From an uncultured Clostridia bacterium (GTDB taxonomy: Bacteria > Bacillota > Clostridia > Oscillospirales > Ruminococcaceae): a stretch of DNA of 52,098 nucleotides. The position numbers were made by a program, and so were the translations under genes. Location: the NCBI GenBank assembly GCA_944382905.1, contig CALWNU010000029.1, positions 1 through 52,098 on the forward strand, in the 5' to 3' direction. Numbering within the stretch: the stretch's first letter is position 1; every line of letters begins with the position of its first letter. Of this stretch, positions 1 through 9,558 are shown in pieces. The notes below the pieces were generated by a model. It was not told the DNA's origin. It searched no databases and saw only the letters and a program-made list of their open reading frames with translations.

Positions 1-2
1 AG

Positions 3-260
3 GGGGCGGATCTTGCGCTGATGCAGGACGACGGACCCGGCGGCACGGCGGAAGAATTCGCCTTATTGGGCCTTCGCCTGTGGCAGGGGATTTCCCGCAA
101 GCAGGCCCGGCAGCGCCATCCGGATTATGACTGGGACCGCTTTTGGCAAAACGCCCAGCCCATGGTCCGCGCCGGCTATTTGCGGCAGGATGGGGACCGG
201 CTGGGCTTTACCCCCGAAGGATTTTTGGTCTCCAATACGATTTTGGCGCGGATTCTTTAA
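3..260 (+). CDS. hemW: HemW-like radical SAM protein, C-terminal end (partial)
   Basis: Only the last 85 codons are present; the frame is open to the window edge, so the gene begins outside. The tail ends in GFLVSNTILARIL, the usual ending of HemW / coproporphyrinogen oxidase-like proteins, preceded by the winged-helix-like domain (GLRLWQGIS, then a YLRQDGDRLGFTPEG stretch). HemW is a heme chaperone related to HemN. The radical SAM core is not in view, so this rests on the C-terminal domain alone. A weak hairpin with a T-run follows the stop at about 262-285. Confidence 0.75.
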   Translation, partial: GADLALMQDDGPGGTAEEFALLGLRLWQGISRKQARQRHPDYDWDRFWQNAQPMVRAGYLRQDGDRLGFTPEGFLVSNTILARIL

Positions 261-345
261 AAAAGCTGAAAGAGGCTTTGTTTTCCACTTGTTTTTCCTT
301 TTATGGTGGAAAATCCCGCTGTTGCCCGGCAATTTTGAAAAGGAA

Positions 346-374
346 TTGCTTTCCAGCAGCCTTGCCTGTATAAT
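346..374 (+). promoter_or_regulatory. Sigma-A-type promoter of glyA
   Basis: TTGCTT at 346-351 and a perfect TATAAT at 369-374 are separated by 17 nt, about 70 nt upstream of the glyA start. Confidence 0.7.
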
Positions 375-441
375 AACACTATACCTCTAATCCCGGACCG
401 GCCGCACAGGATCGGTCCGACACAAAGAAAGGATGAAACCC

Positions 442-1695
442 ATGTACGCAGATTTATTGCCTACCATCGACTTTGTCGCCAAGTACGACCCGGAACTGGG
501 CGCAGCCATGCAAGAGGAGCTGGCCCGCCAAAGAAGGAATATCGAGCTGATCGCTTCCGAAAACCTGGTCTCCCCGGCTGTTATGGCCGCCATGGGTTCG
601 GTTCTCACCAATAAATACGCCGAAGGTTATCCCGGCAAGCGCTATTACGGCGGCTGCCAGTGCGTGGACAAGGTGGAAACCCTCGCCATCGAGCGGGCCA
701 AAAAGCTGTTCGGCGCGGAACATGCCAACGTCCAGCCCCATTCCGGCGCCCAGGCCAACTTCGCGGTGTATTTCGCTTTGATTAAGCCCGGAGACACGGT
801 GCTGGGCATGAACCTGGCCCACGGCGGGCATCTGACCCACGGGTCCCCGGTGAACATGTCCGGCATGTACTATCATTTTGTCCCCTACGGCGTGGATCCC
901 CACACCGGCAAAATCGACTACGATGAGCTGATGCGGCTGGCCATGGAGCACAAGCCGAAACTGATCGTGGCCGGGGCTTCGGCCTATGCGCGGTCCATTG
1001 ATTTTGCCAAATTCCGCCAGGTGGCCGACGCCTGCGGCGCCTACCTGATGGTGGACATGGCCCACATCGCCGGGCTGGTGGCCGCCGGGCTGCACCAGTC
1101 CCCGGTGCCTTACGCCGACGTGGTCACCACCACCACCCACAAGACCCTGCGCGGGCCCCGCGGCGGTTTGATCCTGTGCCGGGAAGCGCTGGCCAAACAA
1201 ATCGACAAAGCCGTTTTCCCCGGCACCCAGGGCGGCCCGCTGGAGCATGTGATCGCCGGCAAGGCGGTCTGCCTGGGCGAGGCGCTCAAGCCGGAATTCA
1301 AGGAATACCAAAAACGGATTGTGGAAAACGCGGCGCACCTGGCCCATTGCCTGACCGAAAAAGGGTTCCAGCTGGTGGGCGGCGGCACCGACAACCATCT
1401 GCTGCTTTTGGACCTGCGCAATATGGGCGTCACCGGCAAGGAGCTGGAGCGCCGGCTGGATGAAGTGTACATCACCGTCAACAAAAACGCCATCCCCGAC
1501 GACCCGGAAAAACCCTTTGTCACCAGCGGTATCCGGGTAGGGACCCCCTATGTGACCACCCGCGGGTTCGGGAAGGAAGAGATGGAGCAGATCGCCCGGT
1601 GGATCTGGCTGGCCGCGACGGATTTCGAAGGTTCCGCCGATCTGATCCGCAGCGAGGTCAACGCCGTCTGCGCCAAATTCCCGCTGTATGAATAA
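442..1695 (+). CDS. glyA: Serine hydroxymethyltransferase
   Basis: PLP enzyme that interconverts serine plus tetrahydrofolate with glycine plus 5,10-methylene-THF; cytosolic, central to one-carbon supply. The 417-residue length is normal for GlyA. Visible motifs are the [12 protein letters not shown]-terminal segment, HSGAQAN, and the PLP-lysine segment [14 protein letters not shown], followed by GTQGGP. An ATG at 433 is in frame, but the Shine-Dalgarno AAAGGA at 428-433 overlaps it, so the ATG at 442 with 8 nt spacing is preferred. A strong promoter lies upstream. The stop overlaps the next small gene by 8 nt. Functionally it pairs with the glycine cleavage operon at 46-50 kb. Confidence 0.97.
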   Translation: MYADLLPTIDFVAKYDPELGAAMQEELARQRRNIELIASENLVSPAVMAAMGSVLTNKYAEGYPGKRYYGGCQCVDKVETLAIERAKKLFGAEHANVQPHSGAQANFAVYFALIKPGDTVLGMNLAHGGHLTHGSPVNMSGMYYHFVPYGVDPHTGKIDYDELMRLAMEHKPKLIVAGASAYARSIDFAKFRQVADACGAYLMVDMAHIAGLVAAGLHQSPVPYADVVTTTTHKTLRGPRGGLILCREALAKQIDKAVFPGTQGGPLEHVIAGKAVCLGEALKPEFKEYQKRIVENAAHLAHCLTEKGFQLVGGGTDNHLLLLDLRNMGVTGKELERRLDEVYITVNKNAIPDDPEKPFVTSGIRVGTPYVTTRGFGKEEMEQIARWIWLAATDFEGSADLIRSEVNAVCAKFPLYE

Positions 1696-1933
1696 TCCGC
1701 GGCCAAACGGGTCCCGGCGCAAAGCCGCCCGCGTTTTCTTCTGGTGCGCCGTGGCGGCCGTCCTGCTGGCGGCAGGGTTTCTCGTCTTTGCGCTCAACCA
1801 TCCGGAATGCGGCACCCCGTTTGGCCTGCCCCTTCGTTTGGCCTGGATTGGCTACGGGCTGTACCTGGCGGTCACCGCTTTGCTGTTCGGGCTGTCCGCC
1901 TGGCTGGGCCATGCGTCCAAGAAAAGCCAATAA
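1688..1933 (+). CDS. Small two-helix membrane protein
   Basis: 81 residues. A basic N-terminus (about residues 1-14) is followed by a hydrophobic helix at about 16-36 and a second at about 48-70, ending in a short basic tail (HASKKSQ). Its ATG lies inside the last codons of glyA (8-nt overlap), which suggests translational coupling. I do not recognise a family. The topology suggests a hairpin membrane protein with both termini in the cytoplasm. The coding signal is moderate: no long competing frame and a clean stop just before a hairpin. Confidence 0.6.
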   Translation: MNNPRPNGSRRKAARVFFWCAVAAVLLAAGFLVFALNHPECGTPFGLPLRLAWIGYGLYLAVTALLFGLSAWLGHASKKSQ

Positions 1934-1940
1934 ACAAAGC

Positions 1941-1970
1941 GCTTTCCGTTCCTGTGCGGGAACGGAAAGC
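1941..1970 (+). terminator. 12-bp hairpin after glyA unit
   Basis: GCTTTCCGTTCC (1941-1952) pairs perfectly with GGAACGGAAAGC (1959-1970) around a 6-nt loop. It lies 7 nt after the small membrane gene and before rarA. The following T-run is short (ATTTCC), so it may be a weak terminator or an RNA-stabilising hairpin. Confidence 0.5.
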
Positions 1971-2052
1971 ATTTCCATGAAGAACAAAGGTTCTTTTCGG
2001 GAGGAAAAATTTTCTGTCCGAAAAGAAAAAGAGAGAAAAAGGAGGCGTTCCC

Positions 2053-3330
2053 ATGGCGGCACCTTTGGCGGACCGGATCCGCCCGGAACAACTGGACGAT
2101 GTAGTGGGCCAGCCCCATCTGCTGGGGCCCGGCGCGGTCTTGCGGCGAATGGTGGACGCAGGGCACATTACCAACATGATTTTTTACGGGCCTTCCGGCG
2201 TGGGGAAAACCACCGTGGCCCGGATCATCGCCAAAAAAACCGGCAAAACCCTGCACAAGCTCAACGGGACCAGCGCCAGCGTGGCGGATATCAAGCAGAT
2301 CATCAGCGGGCTGGATACCTTTGAGGCCATGGGCGGGGTGCTGCTGTACCTGGACGAAATCCAGTACCTGAACAAAAAGCAGCAGCAGTCTCTGCTGGAA
2401 TTCATCGAAAACGGCCAGATCACCCTGATTGCCTCCACCACGGAAAACCCCTATTTTTACGTGTACAACGCGATTTTGAGCCGCTCTACCGTGTTCGAGT
2501 TCCGGCCGGTGGACGCCGTGGACATCGAAAAAGCGGTGCGCCGGGCCTTTTCCTTCCTGGAACAGGAAAGTCAAACGCCGCTGCAGCTGGAAGACGGGGT
2601 GGTCCAGGCCATTGCGCTGGGGTGCGGCGGCGACGTGCGCAAGGCCATCAACGCAGTGGAAATGTGCGTGCTGTCCGCCCCGGTGCAGGACGGCGAGCGC
2701 CCCATCACCCTGGACGCGGTGGCGCAGGTCTCCCAAAAAAGCGCCATGCGCTACGACCGGGACGGGGACGCCCACTATGACATCCTGTCCGCCTTTCACA
2801 AATCGGTCCGCGGCTCGGATGAAAACGCCGCCTTGCATTACCTGGCGCGGCTTTTGGTCGCCGGAGACATCCTCTCCCCCTGCCGGCGGCTGTTGTGCAT
2901 CGCCGCCGAAGACATCGGCCTGGCCTGGCCCCAGGCGATCCCCATCGTCAAAGCCTGCGTGGACAGCGCGTTGCAGCTTGGCCTGCCGGAAGCGCGGCTG
3001 CCGTTGGCTGACGCCACCATCCTGTTATGCACCGCGCCCAAATCCAACGCGGGGGTCCTGGCCATCGACGCGGCCATGGACGACGTGAAAAAAGGCAAAA
3101 CCGGCGACATTCCCGCCTACCTCAAGGACAACCACTATTCCGGCGCGGCGTCGCTGGGGCGGGGTCTTACCTACCACTACCCCCATCCCTTCCCGGGGCA
3201 CTATTATCCCCAGCAGTACCTGCCGGACGAAATCCGGGACCGGGTGTACTACCAGTTCCAGGACAACCGCACCGAACAGGCTGCGGCGGCATACCGCAAA
3301 CAGATCCTTTCGTTATGGGAAAAAAAATAG
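2053..3330 (+). CDS. rarA: Replication-associated recombination protein A (AAA+ ATPase)
   Basis: Member of the RarA/MgsA/WRNIP1 family of clamp-loader-like ATPases that act at stalled replication forks and interact with SSB. Length 425 is typical. Walker A GPSGVGKTT is near residues 46-54, Walker B-type YLDEIQ near 98-103, and a sensor segment STTENPYF follows. The C-terminal tetramerisation region has the family signature DIPAYLKDNHYSGA and ends in the FPGHYYPQQYLP region. The start is supported by AAGGAGG at 2038-2044. It stands alone, closed by a strong terminator shared with the convergent DUF554 gene. Confidence 0.95.
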   Translation: MAAPLADRIRPEQLDDVVGQPHLLGPGAVLRRMVDAGHITNMIFYGPSGVGKTTVARIIAKKTGKTLHKLNGTSASVADIKQIISGLDTFEAMGGVLLYLDEIQYLNKKQQQSLLEFIENGQITLIASTTENPYFYVYNAILSRSTVFEFRPVDAVDIEKAVRRAFSFLEQESQTPLQLEDGVVQAIALGCGGDVRKAINAVEMCVLSAPVQDGERPITLDAVAQVSQKSAMRYDRDGDAHYDILSAFHKSVRGSDENAALHYLARLLVAGDILSPCRRLLCIAAEDIGLAWPQAIPIVKACVDSALQLGLPEARLPLADATILLCTAPKSNAGVLAIDAAMDDVKKGKTGDIPAYLKDNHYSGAASLGRGLTYHYPHPFPGHYYPQQYLPDEIRDRVYYQFQDNRTEQAAAAYRKQILSLWEKK

Positions 3331-3352
3331 CGCCCTGTTGTTTTGCGCTACG

Positions 3353-3382
3353 AAAAAACCGGCCCAGCACGGGCCGGTTTTT
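3353..3382. terminator. Bidirectional terminator between rarA and the DUF554 gene
   Basis: AAAAACCGGCCC and GGGCCGGTTTTT form an inverted repeat around a short loop. A-run on the left and T-run on the right let it serve both convergent genes. Confidence 0.85.
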
Positions 3383-3393
3383 CTATTGGGTTC

Positions 3394-4074
3394 TTACCAC
3401 AATACGCAAAGCAAAACGGGAAGGAAGATCGCCGGCAAAAGATTCATGATCTTCAGCCGGGTCACCCCCAATAAATTAAGCCCCAGCCCGATGATCAGCA
3501 CCGAGCCCACGCAGGTCATCTCCGCGATAACCATCTCGCCCAAAAACGGCGCCACAACCCCTGCCAGCAGGGTGATGCCGCCCTGGAACACCAACACAAA
3601 CCCGGCGGCCAGCAAAACCCCCGCTCCCAAAGAAGATGCAAAAACCAGCGAAGAAACAAAGTCCAGCATGGATTTGGTAAACAGCATCTGATGGTTGCCG
3701 GTCAACCCGCTTTGCAGCGCGCCCACAATGGTCATGGCGCCCACGCAGAACACCAGGCTGGCGGTGACAAACCCCTCTGCAATGCGGGCGCCGCCATCCT
3801 CTTGGGAAAACCTCCGGGCGACCCAGCCGCCCAGCCGCTGGATTTTCCCGTCCAGGTCCAGCCAGCCCCCGATCAGGGCGCCAATCACCACCGACAGGAT
3901 CATTTTGAGAGAATCCTCCCCCTCCAGCGAGCCGGTAATGCCGATTGCCAGCGTACACAGTCCCAGCGCCTTCATCAGCCCGTCGCTGAGCTGCTGGGGG
4001 ATCCCTTTTTTCACCAAAAGCCCGATGGACCCGCCGGCGAGTACCGCCGCCACATTGACCCAAGTTCCCAACAT
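3394..4074 (-). CDS. DUF554 family membrane protein
   Basis: 226 residues with about seven hydrophobic helices. It begins MLGTWVNVAAVLAGGSIG and has the SVVIGALIGGWLDLDG, GFVTASLVFCVGAMTIVGAL and TCVGSVLIIGLGLNLLG segments typical of the DUF554 (YdfK-like) family. These are putative membrane transport or channel-like proteins of unknown substrate. The open frame extends upstream to 4356, but the ATG at 4074 is the family start and has an AAGGGG ribosome site. It is convergent with rarA and divergent from secA, with about 160 nt between its start and the secA promoter. No function beyond membrane location is claimed. Confidence 0.85.
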   Translation of the reverse strand: MLGTWVNVAAVLAGGSIGLLVKKGIPQQLSDGLMKALGLCTLAIGITGSLEGEDSLKMILSVVIGALIGGWLDLDGKIQRLGGWVARRFSQEDGGARIAEGFVTASLVFCVGAMTIVGALQSGLTGNHQMLFTKSMLDFVSSLVFASSLGAGVLLAAGFVLVFQGGITLLAGVVAPFLGEMVIAEMTCVGSVLIIGLGLNLLGVTRLKIMNLLPAIFLPVLLCVLW

Positions 4075-4236
4075 CTGCTTTTCCCCTTTTCTTTTTCCCG
4101 GCCAAACAATCCGCCGGGCCTTTTCCAAACAAGATTCCTGTTCCAGTATACACGCCCTGTCGCGCGGGCACAAGCGCAAAATCACCGGTTGCCGGCTGGA
4201 ATTTAACAGAAAATTCACAAAAACGAACCAGCTTGT

Positions 4237-4266
4237 TTGACAATTCCACAAAGAAAGAGATACAAT
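4237..4266 (+). promoter_or_regulatory. Sigma-A-type promoter of secA
   Basis: TTGACA at 4237-4242 and TACAAT at 4261-4266 with an 18-nt spacer, about 60 nt upstream of the secA start. Confidence 0.8.
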
Positions 4267-4327
4267 AAAACAGTATCGGGCTTTTGGCCTGGAAAGCGGC
4301 TTGTTTGCCGCGAGGAGGGATGATAGC

Positions 4328-7060
4328 ATGGGTCTTTTAGAGAAAATTTTCGGCACCTATTCCCAACGGGAACTAAAAAATATTCGCCCCATTGTGGATC
4401 AGGTCCTGGCGCTGGAAGAAAAGTACCGGGCCATGTCCGACCAGCAGCTGCAAGAACAAACCCCCGCCTTGAAAGCGCGGCTGGCTGCAGGGGAAACGTT
4501 GGACGACATCCTGCCGGACGCATTCGCCGTCTGCCGGGAAGCGGCGGACCGCGTATTGGGGATGCGGCCGTTCCCCGTCCAGGTATTGGGCGGCGTGGTG
4601 CTGCATCAGGGCCGCATTGCGGAAATGAAGACCGGCGAGGGCAAAACGCTGGTGGCTACCCTGCCCGCTTATCTGAACGCGTTGGAAGGAAAAGGCGTCC
4701 ACATCGTCACCGTCAACGACTATCTGGCCAAGCGCGACTCGGAATGGATGGGTAAGGTATACCGGTTCCTGGGCCTTTCGGTGGGGTTGATTATCCACGA
4801 TTTGAATGCGGACCAGCGGCGGGAAGCTTACGCTGCCGACATTACCTATGGCACCAATAACGAGATGGGCTTTGATTATCTGCGGGACAATATGGCGGTC
4901 CGCAAGGAAAACCAGGTCCAGCGGGGCCATCATTACGCCATCGTGGACGAGGTGGGCTCCAGCCTGGTCGACGAAGCCCGGACGCCGCTGATCATTTCCG
5001 GGCCGGGCGCCAAATCCACTGACTTATATCAGCTGGCGGATCAGCTGGTGAAAAAAATGCGGTTTGTCAAAGTCAAGGAACTGGACGCCAAAGAAGAACA
5101 CGACGATGTAGACGGCGATTATATCGTGGATGAAAAGGCGCGGACCGCGACCCTCACCCCGGCGGGGGTGAAAAAAGCGGAAGCGTTTTTCCAGATCGAA
5201 AACCTCATGGACATGGAAAACGCCACCTACCTGCATCATGTCAACCAGGCCATCAAAGCCTACGGCATCATGCACCGGGATATCGATTATGTGGTCAAGG
5301 ACGGGCAGGTGCTGATTGTCGACGAATTTACCGGCCGGATCATGATGGGGCGGCGGTACAACGAAGGGCTGCATCAGGCCATTGAAGCCAAGGAAGGGGT
5401 TAATATTCAAAAAGAATCCCAAACCCTGGCCACTATCACCTTCCAGAACTATTTCCGCATGTACCACAAGCTCGCCGGCATGACCGGTACCGCCATGACG
5501 GAAGAAAGCGAGTTCCGGGAAATTTACGGGCTGGACGTCATTGAAATTCCCACCAATAAGCCGGTGCAGCGCAACGATTATCCCGATGTGGTGTATAAAA
5601 CCGAGCAGGGCAAATTCGACGCGGTCATCGACGATATTGCCGCCTGCCACGAAAAAGGCCAGCCGGTGCTGGTGGGTACCGTTTCCATCGAAAAATCGGA
5701 ACGCCTGTCCAAAATGCTCAAACGCCGGGGCATCCCCCATGAAGTGCTCAACGCCAAACACCATGAAAAAGAAGCGCAGATCGTGGCCCAGGCCGGCCAT
5801 TTCGGCGCGGTGACCATCGCCACCAACATGGCGGGACGCGGTACCGATATCGTGTTGGGGGGCAACGCGGAATACGCCGCCAAAGACCAGCTGCGCAAAG
5901 AGGGCATGACCGAGGAGATGATCCTGGAAGCCACCGGGTTCGGCGAAACCGACGACCAGGAAATTTTAGACGCGCGGGCCCGTTTTGCCCAGCTGATGGA
6001 GCATTACAAAGCCGAGTTTGCCCCCCAGGCCCAAAAGGTCAAAGACGCTGGCGGGTTGTATATTATCGGCACCGAGCGGCATGAATCCCGCCGGATTGAC
6101 AACCAGCTGCGGGGCCGGTCCGGCCGCCAGGGGGATCCGGGCGCTACCCGGTTTTATCTGTCGCTGGAAGACGACCTGATGCGGCTGTTCGGCGGCGAGC
6201 GAATCTACAATATGATGGATTCCATCGGGCTGGACGAACATACCCCCATCGAAAATAAAATGCTGTCCAACGCCATTGAAAACGCCCAGAGCAAGGTAGA
6301 AGGCCGCAACTTCGCCACCAGAAAACGGGTGCTGGAGTACGACGACGTCATGAACAAGCAACGGGAAACGATCTACAAGCAGCGGGCCAGCGTATTAAAC
6401 GGCGAGAGCTTGAAAGACACCATCCTCAAAATGACCGAGAGCACCATTTCCGACGCGGTGGACCTGTTCTTGGCGGATGACGAGAACAAGGAAGACTGGA
6501 ACCTGAAAGGGCTGAAAGTCCATTTTGGCGGCTGGCTGTGCAGCGAAGAGGACTTTGTCTACGACGGGCGGCAGCTGGACGACGTATCCAAGGCCGATAT
6601 CCGGGATACGCTGATCCGCCGGGCAAAAGAACGCTATGAACAGCGGGAAGCGGAATTGGGCAGCGACCTGATGCGCGAACTGGAACGGGTGGTGCTGCTG
6701 CGGAACGTGGATACCAAATGGATGGACCACATCGACGCCATGGACGAACTCAAACGGGGGATTTCGCTGCAGGCTTATGCCCAGCGTGATCCTGTGGTGG
6801 AATACCGGATGGTCGGTTCCGACATGTTCGACGAGATGGTGCAGTCCATCAAGGAAGATACGGTAAAGATGATGCTGACCGTGCGGGTCAGCCGGGAGGC
6901 GCCCCGCCGCGAGCAGGTGGCCAAACCCATGACCGCTTCTGCCGGCGCCAGCGACGGGACCGTGAAAAAACAGCCGGTCAAGGTCGGCAAAAAGGTGGGC
7001 CGCAACGATCCGTGTCCTTGCGGCAGCGGCAAAAAATACAAACACTGCTGCGGCAGATAA
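4328..7060 (+). CDS. secA: Protein translocase ATPase SecA
   Basis: Motor of the Sec pathway, driving preproteins through SecYEG. 910 residues. Walker [12 protein letters not shown] is near residues 100-110, [15 protein letters not shown] near 205, [13 protein letters not shown] in the second helicase domain and [10 protein letters not shown] further on. The helical scaffold is followed by a C-terminal zinc SEC-C motif, [13 protein letters not shown], over the last 20 residues, which binds SecB or ribosomes in other bacteria. The frame is open to 4301, but GAGGAGGG at 4312-4319 selects the ATG at 4328. It is monocistronic with its own promoter and terminator. It is transcribed toward the origin, so it is head-on to replication (see findings). 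Confidence 0.98.
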   Translation: MGLLEKIFGTYSQRELKNIRPIVDQVLALEEKYRAMSDQQLQEQTPALKARLAAGETLDDILPDAFAVCREAADRVLGMRPFPVQVLGGVVLHQGRIAEMKTGEGKTLVATLPAYLNALEGKGVHIVTVNDYLAKRDSEWMGKVYRFLGLSVGLIIHDLNADQRREAYAADITYGTNNEMGFDYLRDNMAVRKENQVQRGHHYAIVDEVGSSLVDEARTPLIISGPGAKSTDLYQLADQLVKKMRFVKVKELDAKEEHDDVDGDYIVDEKARTATLTPAGVKKAEAFFQIENLMDMENATYLHHVNQAIKAYGIMHRDIDYVVKDGQVLIVDEFTGRIMMGRRYNEGLHQAIEAKEGVNIQKESQTLATITFQNYFRMYHKLAGMTGTAMTEESEFREIYGLDVIEIPTNKPVQRNDYPDVVYKTEQGKFDAVIDDIAACHEKGQPVLVGTVSIEKSERLSKMLKRRGIPHEVLNAKHHEKEAQIVAQAGHFGAVTIATNMAGRGTDIVLGGNAEYAAKDQLRKEGMTEEMILEATGFGETDDQEILDARARFAQLMEHYKAEFAPQAQKVKDAGGLYIIGTERHESRRIDNQLRGRSGRQGDPGATRFYLSLEDDLMRLFGGERIYNMMDSIGLDEHTPIENKMLSNAIENAQSKVEGRNFATRKRVLEYDDVMNKQRETIYKQRASVLNGESLKDTILKMTESTISDAVDLFLADDENKEDWNLKGLKVHFGGWLCSEEDFVYDGRQLDDVSKADIRDTLIRRAKERYEQREAELGSDLMRELERVVLLRNVDTKWMDHIDAMDELKRGISLQAYAQRDPVVEYRMVGSDMFDEMVQSIKEDTVKMMLTVRVSREAPRREQVAKPMTASAGASDGTVKKQPVKVGKKVGRNDPCPCGSGKKYKHCCGR

Positions 7061-7071
7061 TAAGTCCTCAC

Positions 7072-7101
7072 AAATCGGGTCCTGACGGGCCCGGTTTTTT
7101 T
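7072..7101 (+). terminator. Terminator after secA
   Basis: CGGGTCC and GGGCCCG pair (one G-U) around a short loop and are followed by seven T's. Confidence 0.75.
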
Positions 7102-7150
7102 GTTGCGCCGGACCGGCCGCGGTCCCCCCTTCCCAAAACGGCGGACCCTG

Positions 7151-7159
7151 TGGTATACT
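7151..7159 (+). promoter_or_regulatory. Extended -10 upstream of hflX
   Basis: TGGTATACT, an extended -10 (TG at 7151-7152, TATACT at 7154-7159), about 22 nt before the hflX ATG. The -35 region is poor, so this is tentative. Confidence 0.45.
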
Positions 7160-7181
7160 AAAAGCGGAAAGGCGGGAAACC

Positions 7182-8426
7182 ATGATCGAAATCAAACAAG
7201 AGCAAGAGCGCGCCATTTTGGTGGCTGTCGATACCGGCGCATACGACGCGGCGGTCTCCCTGGACGAATTGGGGGAATTGGCGCAGACCGCCGGCGCCGT
7301 TGTGCTGGGGAAAATCAGCCAAAAACGCCCCGCCATGGACAAAGCCACCTGCGTAGGCAGCGGCATGCTCGAACAAATCAAAGGCCAGGCGGCGGCGCTG
7401 GACGCCAACCTGTTGATCTTTGACCACGAGCTGACGGCCAGCCAGCTGCGCAACATCGAAGACGCCGTGGGGATTGCGGTGGTGGACCGGACCACCCTGA
7501 TCCTGGATATTTTCGCCCAGCGGGCCCGCAGCCGGGAAGGCAAGCTGCAAGTCGAGCTGGCCCAGCAAAAATACCGGCTGCCCCGGCTGATGGGACAGGG
7601 GACCGCCCTGTCCCGATTGGGCGGCGGCATCGGGACCCGCGGCCCGGGCGAAAGCAAGCTGGAAAGCGACCGGCGGCATATCCGGCGGCGGATTGAATCG
7701 CTGGAAGAACAGCTGCGGGAACTGGAACGGCAGCGCAGCACCCGCCGGGCGCGGCGCAAAAAAGACGGGATTGTGTCTGTCGCCATCGTCGGATACACCA
7801 ATGTGGGGAAATCCACCCTGCTCAACGCCCTGACCCAGGCAGGGGTACTGGCGGAGGACAAATTGTTCGCTACCCTGGATCCCACCGCCCGGGCCCTGAC
7901 CTTGCCGGATGGGCGCTCCGTCATGCTCATCGATACGGTAGGGCTGGTACGGCGGCTGCCGCACCAGCTGGTGGAGGCGTTCCGCTCCACGCTGGAGGAG
8001 GCGGCGGACGCGGATCTGCTGTTACATGTCTGCGATATTTCCAGCCCGGAAGCGGAAGACCAGATCCAGGTGACCCGCCGGCTGCTGGAAGAACTCGGCT
8101 GCGCCGGGACGCCGATGGTGACGGCGTTCAACAAATGCGACAAACTGGTCCAGCCGCCGGTACCCATCGGCGCGGGAAACGTGCTGATCTCAGCCAAAAC
8201 TGGGTTCGGCCTGGAACGGCTGCTGCAGACGATTGCCAAGGCGCTTCTCCCCAGCCAGGTGCGGATGCAGCTGCTGGTCCCCTACGACAAGGCCGCGCTG
8301 GCCGCCGAAATCCGGGCGGATGGGAAAATCTTTTCGGAAGAGTACACCCCCGACGGGCTGCTGTTGGACGCGCTGGTCAGCAAACGGATCAGCTGGAAAT
8401 TGGAGGATCTGCAGACAGGCGGCTGA
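7182..8426 (+). CDS. hflX: Ribosome-associated GTPase HflX
   Basis: 414 residues, the usual HflX length. HflX binds the 50S subunit and splits stalled ribosomes, especially under stress. The N-terminal nucleotide-binding-like domain carries DHELTASQLRNIED and the RARSREGKLQVELAQ segment, then the Gly-rich GGGIGTRGPGE linker and a coiled coil. The G domain starts near residue 200 with G1 GYTNVGKSTL, G3 DTVGLVRRLP and G4 NKCD. Ribosome site AAAGGCGGG lies just upstream. The gene stands between the secA terminator and a CDF transporter gene. The short hairpin over its stop codon (8418-8434) is a poor terminator. Confidence 0.96.
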   Translation: MIEIKQEQERAILVAVDTGAYDAAVSLDELGELAQTAGAVVLGKISQKRPAMDKATCVGSGMLEQIKGQAAALDANLLIFDHELTASQLRNIEDAVGIAVVDRTTLILDIFAQRARSREGKLQVELAQQKYRLPRLMGQGTALSRLGGGIGTRGPGESKLESDRRHIRRRIESLEEQLRELERQRSTRRARRKKDGIVSVAIVGYTNVGKSTLLNALTQAGVLAEDKLFATLDPTARALTLPDGRSVMLIDTVGLVRRLPHQLVEAFRSTLEEAADADLLLHVCDISSPEAEDQIQVTRRLLEELGCAGTPMVTAFNKCDKLVQPPVPIGAGNVLISAKTGFGLERLLQTIAKALLPSQVRMQLLVPYDKAALAAEIRADGKIFSEEYTPDGLLLDALVSKRISWKLEDLQTGG

Positions 8427-8523
8427 AAGCCGCCGGCTTTGTTCTACCGCGGGAGCAAGGATCCGTAGCGTTTTCATTCACAAGCCGATTTTTATTTTTT
8501 AATTTGTAAAGCAAGGTGAGATT

Positions 8524-9450
8524 GTGAATGAAAAGCAAAAACAGGAACAGTTGATTTTAAAAATATCCCTGTATGCGGGAATCTTGTTCGTTGTAGTAGA
8601 AATCCTCATGTCGTTGTGGAGCAATTCCCAGGCCATTTTGATGGACGCGGTTTTCGACGCCGCTGAACTGATTGTCATTGGCCTTTCGTTGTTTTTGACC
8701 CCGCTGTTTTATCAGCCGGTCAGTGAGAAAAAGCCCTATGGCTATGCCCAGTTTGAATCGGTTTTCATCATTATCAAAGGGTTTATGCTTATTTCCGTCA
8801 CCCTGGGACTGATTACCAACAATATCCAGATCATCCTGCAAGGCGGGCGGCATTTGAATTACGGGCTCATTTCCATTTTCGAGTTTTTATTGGCGTTTTT
8901 TAGTCTTATGGTGCTTTTCATCATGCACCATTTTCACAAGAAGGTCACTACCCCCACGGTGGAAGCGGAAATCTACGGCTGGAAGGTGGACTTTTTGTGC
9001 GGGATCGGGATCTCGGTGGCGTTTTTTGCCCAGTTCTTTTTGTCCAATACGCCGGTGGACCGGATTTCCCCTTATTTTGACCAGATTGTGGCCATCGTCA
9101 TTGCCCTGTTTATGCTGCCGCAGCCGGTGAAGATGATCGCCGATGCGTTCCGCAGCATCTTCTTGTTCGCGCCGAAAGAGGAAGTGGTGCAAAAGGTCAA
9201 GGAGATTTCCCATTCCATTTTGGATGTGTTCCAGTATACGGGAACCTTTTATGACGTGGTGTATACCGGGCGGAAAATGTGGATCTCCATTTATTTCAAA
9301 CCCAAATGCGACGTACTTTCCATTACGCTTTTGCACGAGGCGTATCATGAAATTTATGACGCCTTGGGGCGGGAATTCGACGACTATTCCCTGGAATTGG
9401 TCCCGGAACTAGATGATCCGGGAAATTCGCCGGACCTGGGCGCGGTTTGA
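8524..9450 (+). CDS. Cation diffusion facilitator-like transporter with altered metal site
   Basis: 308 residues. It starts at GTG with AAGGTGA just upstream; no ATG fits. About six membrane helices are followed by a cytoplasmic C-terminal domain (about residues 210-295), the CDF layout for proton-coupled export of Zn, Fe, Mn or similar divalent metals. The helix-2 DxxxD pair is present in MDAVFDAAE. The helix-5 partner, normally HxxxD, reads GWKVD, so the histidine position is glycine. The loop normally reading FGHGKAE reads YGYAQFE. It is clearly CDF-related, but its substrate or even transport activity is uncertain. It is convergent with a GNAT gene. Confidence 0.8.
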   Translation: MNEKQKQEQLILKISLYAGILFVVVEILMSLWSNSQAILMDAVFDAAELIVIGLSLFLTPLFYQPVSEKKPYGYAQFESVFIIIKGFMLISVTLGLITNNIQIILQGGRHLNYGLISIFEFLLAFFSLMVLFIMHHFHKKVTTPTVEAEIYGWKVDFLCGIGISVAFFAQFFLSNTPVDRISPYFDQIVAIVIALFMLPQPVKMIADAFRSIFLFAPKEEVVQKVKEISHSILDVFQYTGTFYDVVYTGRKMWISIYFKPKCDVLSITLLHEAYHEIYDALGREFDDYSLELVPELDDPGNSPDLGAV

Positions 9451-9495
9451 TCCGCTGGAAGCCCCAAATAAAACGCTCTGTATTTTTCCAAAATA

Positions 9496-9532
9496 AAAGC
9501 GCCGGGCAGGATGGTTCCTATCCCGGCGCTTT
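9496..9532. terminator. Bidirectional terminator, CDF / GNAT genes
   Basis: AAAGCGCCGGG (9496-9506) and CCCGGCGCTTT (9522-9532) are perfect inverted repeats between two convergent genes. Confidence 0.8.
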
Positions 9533-9558
9533 GTTTGGCCAAAATGGTCTGCAGCCGA

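Noticed and set aside
281..313. Inverted repeat TTTTCCAC / GTGGAAAA upstream of glyA
   Set aside because: It recalls origin boxes but lacks the ninth base, is far from dnaA and lies before a normal promoter. Probably chance or a weak terminator region after hemW.
454..1815. Long open frame (453 codons) on the - strand opposite glyA
   Set aside because: It mirrors glyA, has no family motifs or ribosome site, and reflects high GC at third positions. Similar antisense frames at 6395-8239, 41465-43138 and 44138-46018 (-) and 45959-47740 (+) were dropped for the same reason.
8418..8440. Hairpin over the hflX stop codon as terminator
   Set aside because: Stem is good, but the T-tract is interrupted and alternative pairing exists; kept only as a note in the gene entry.
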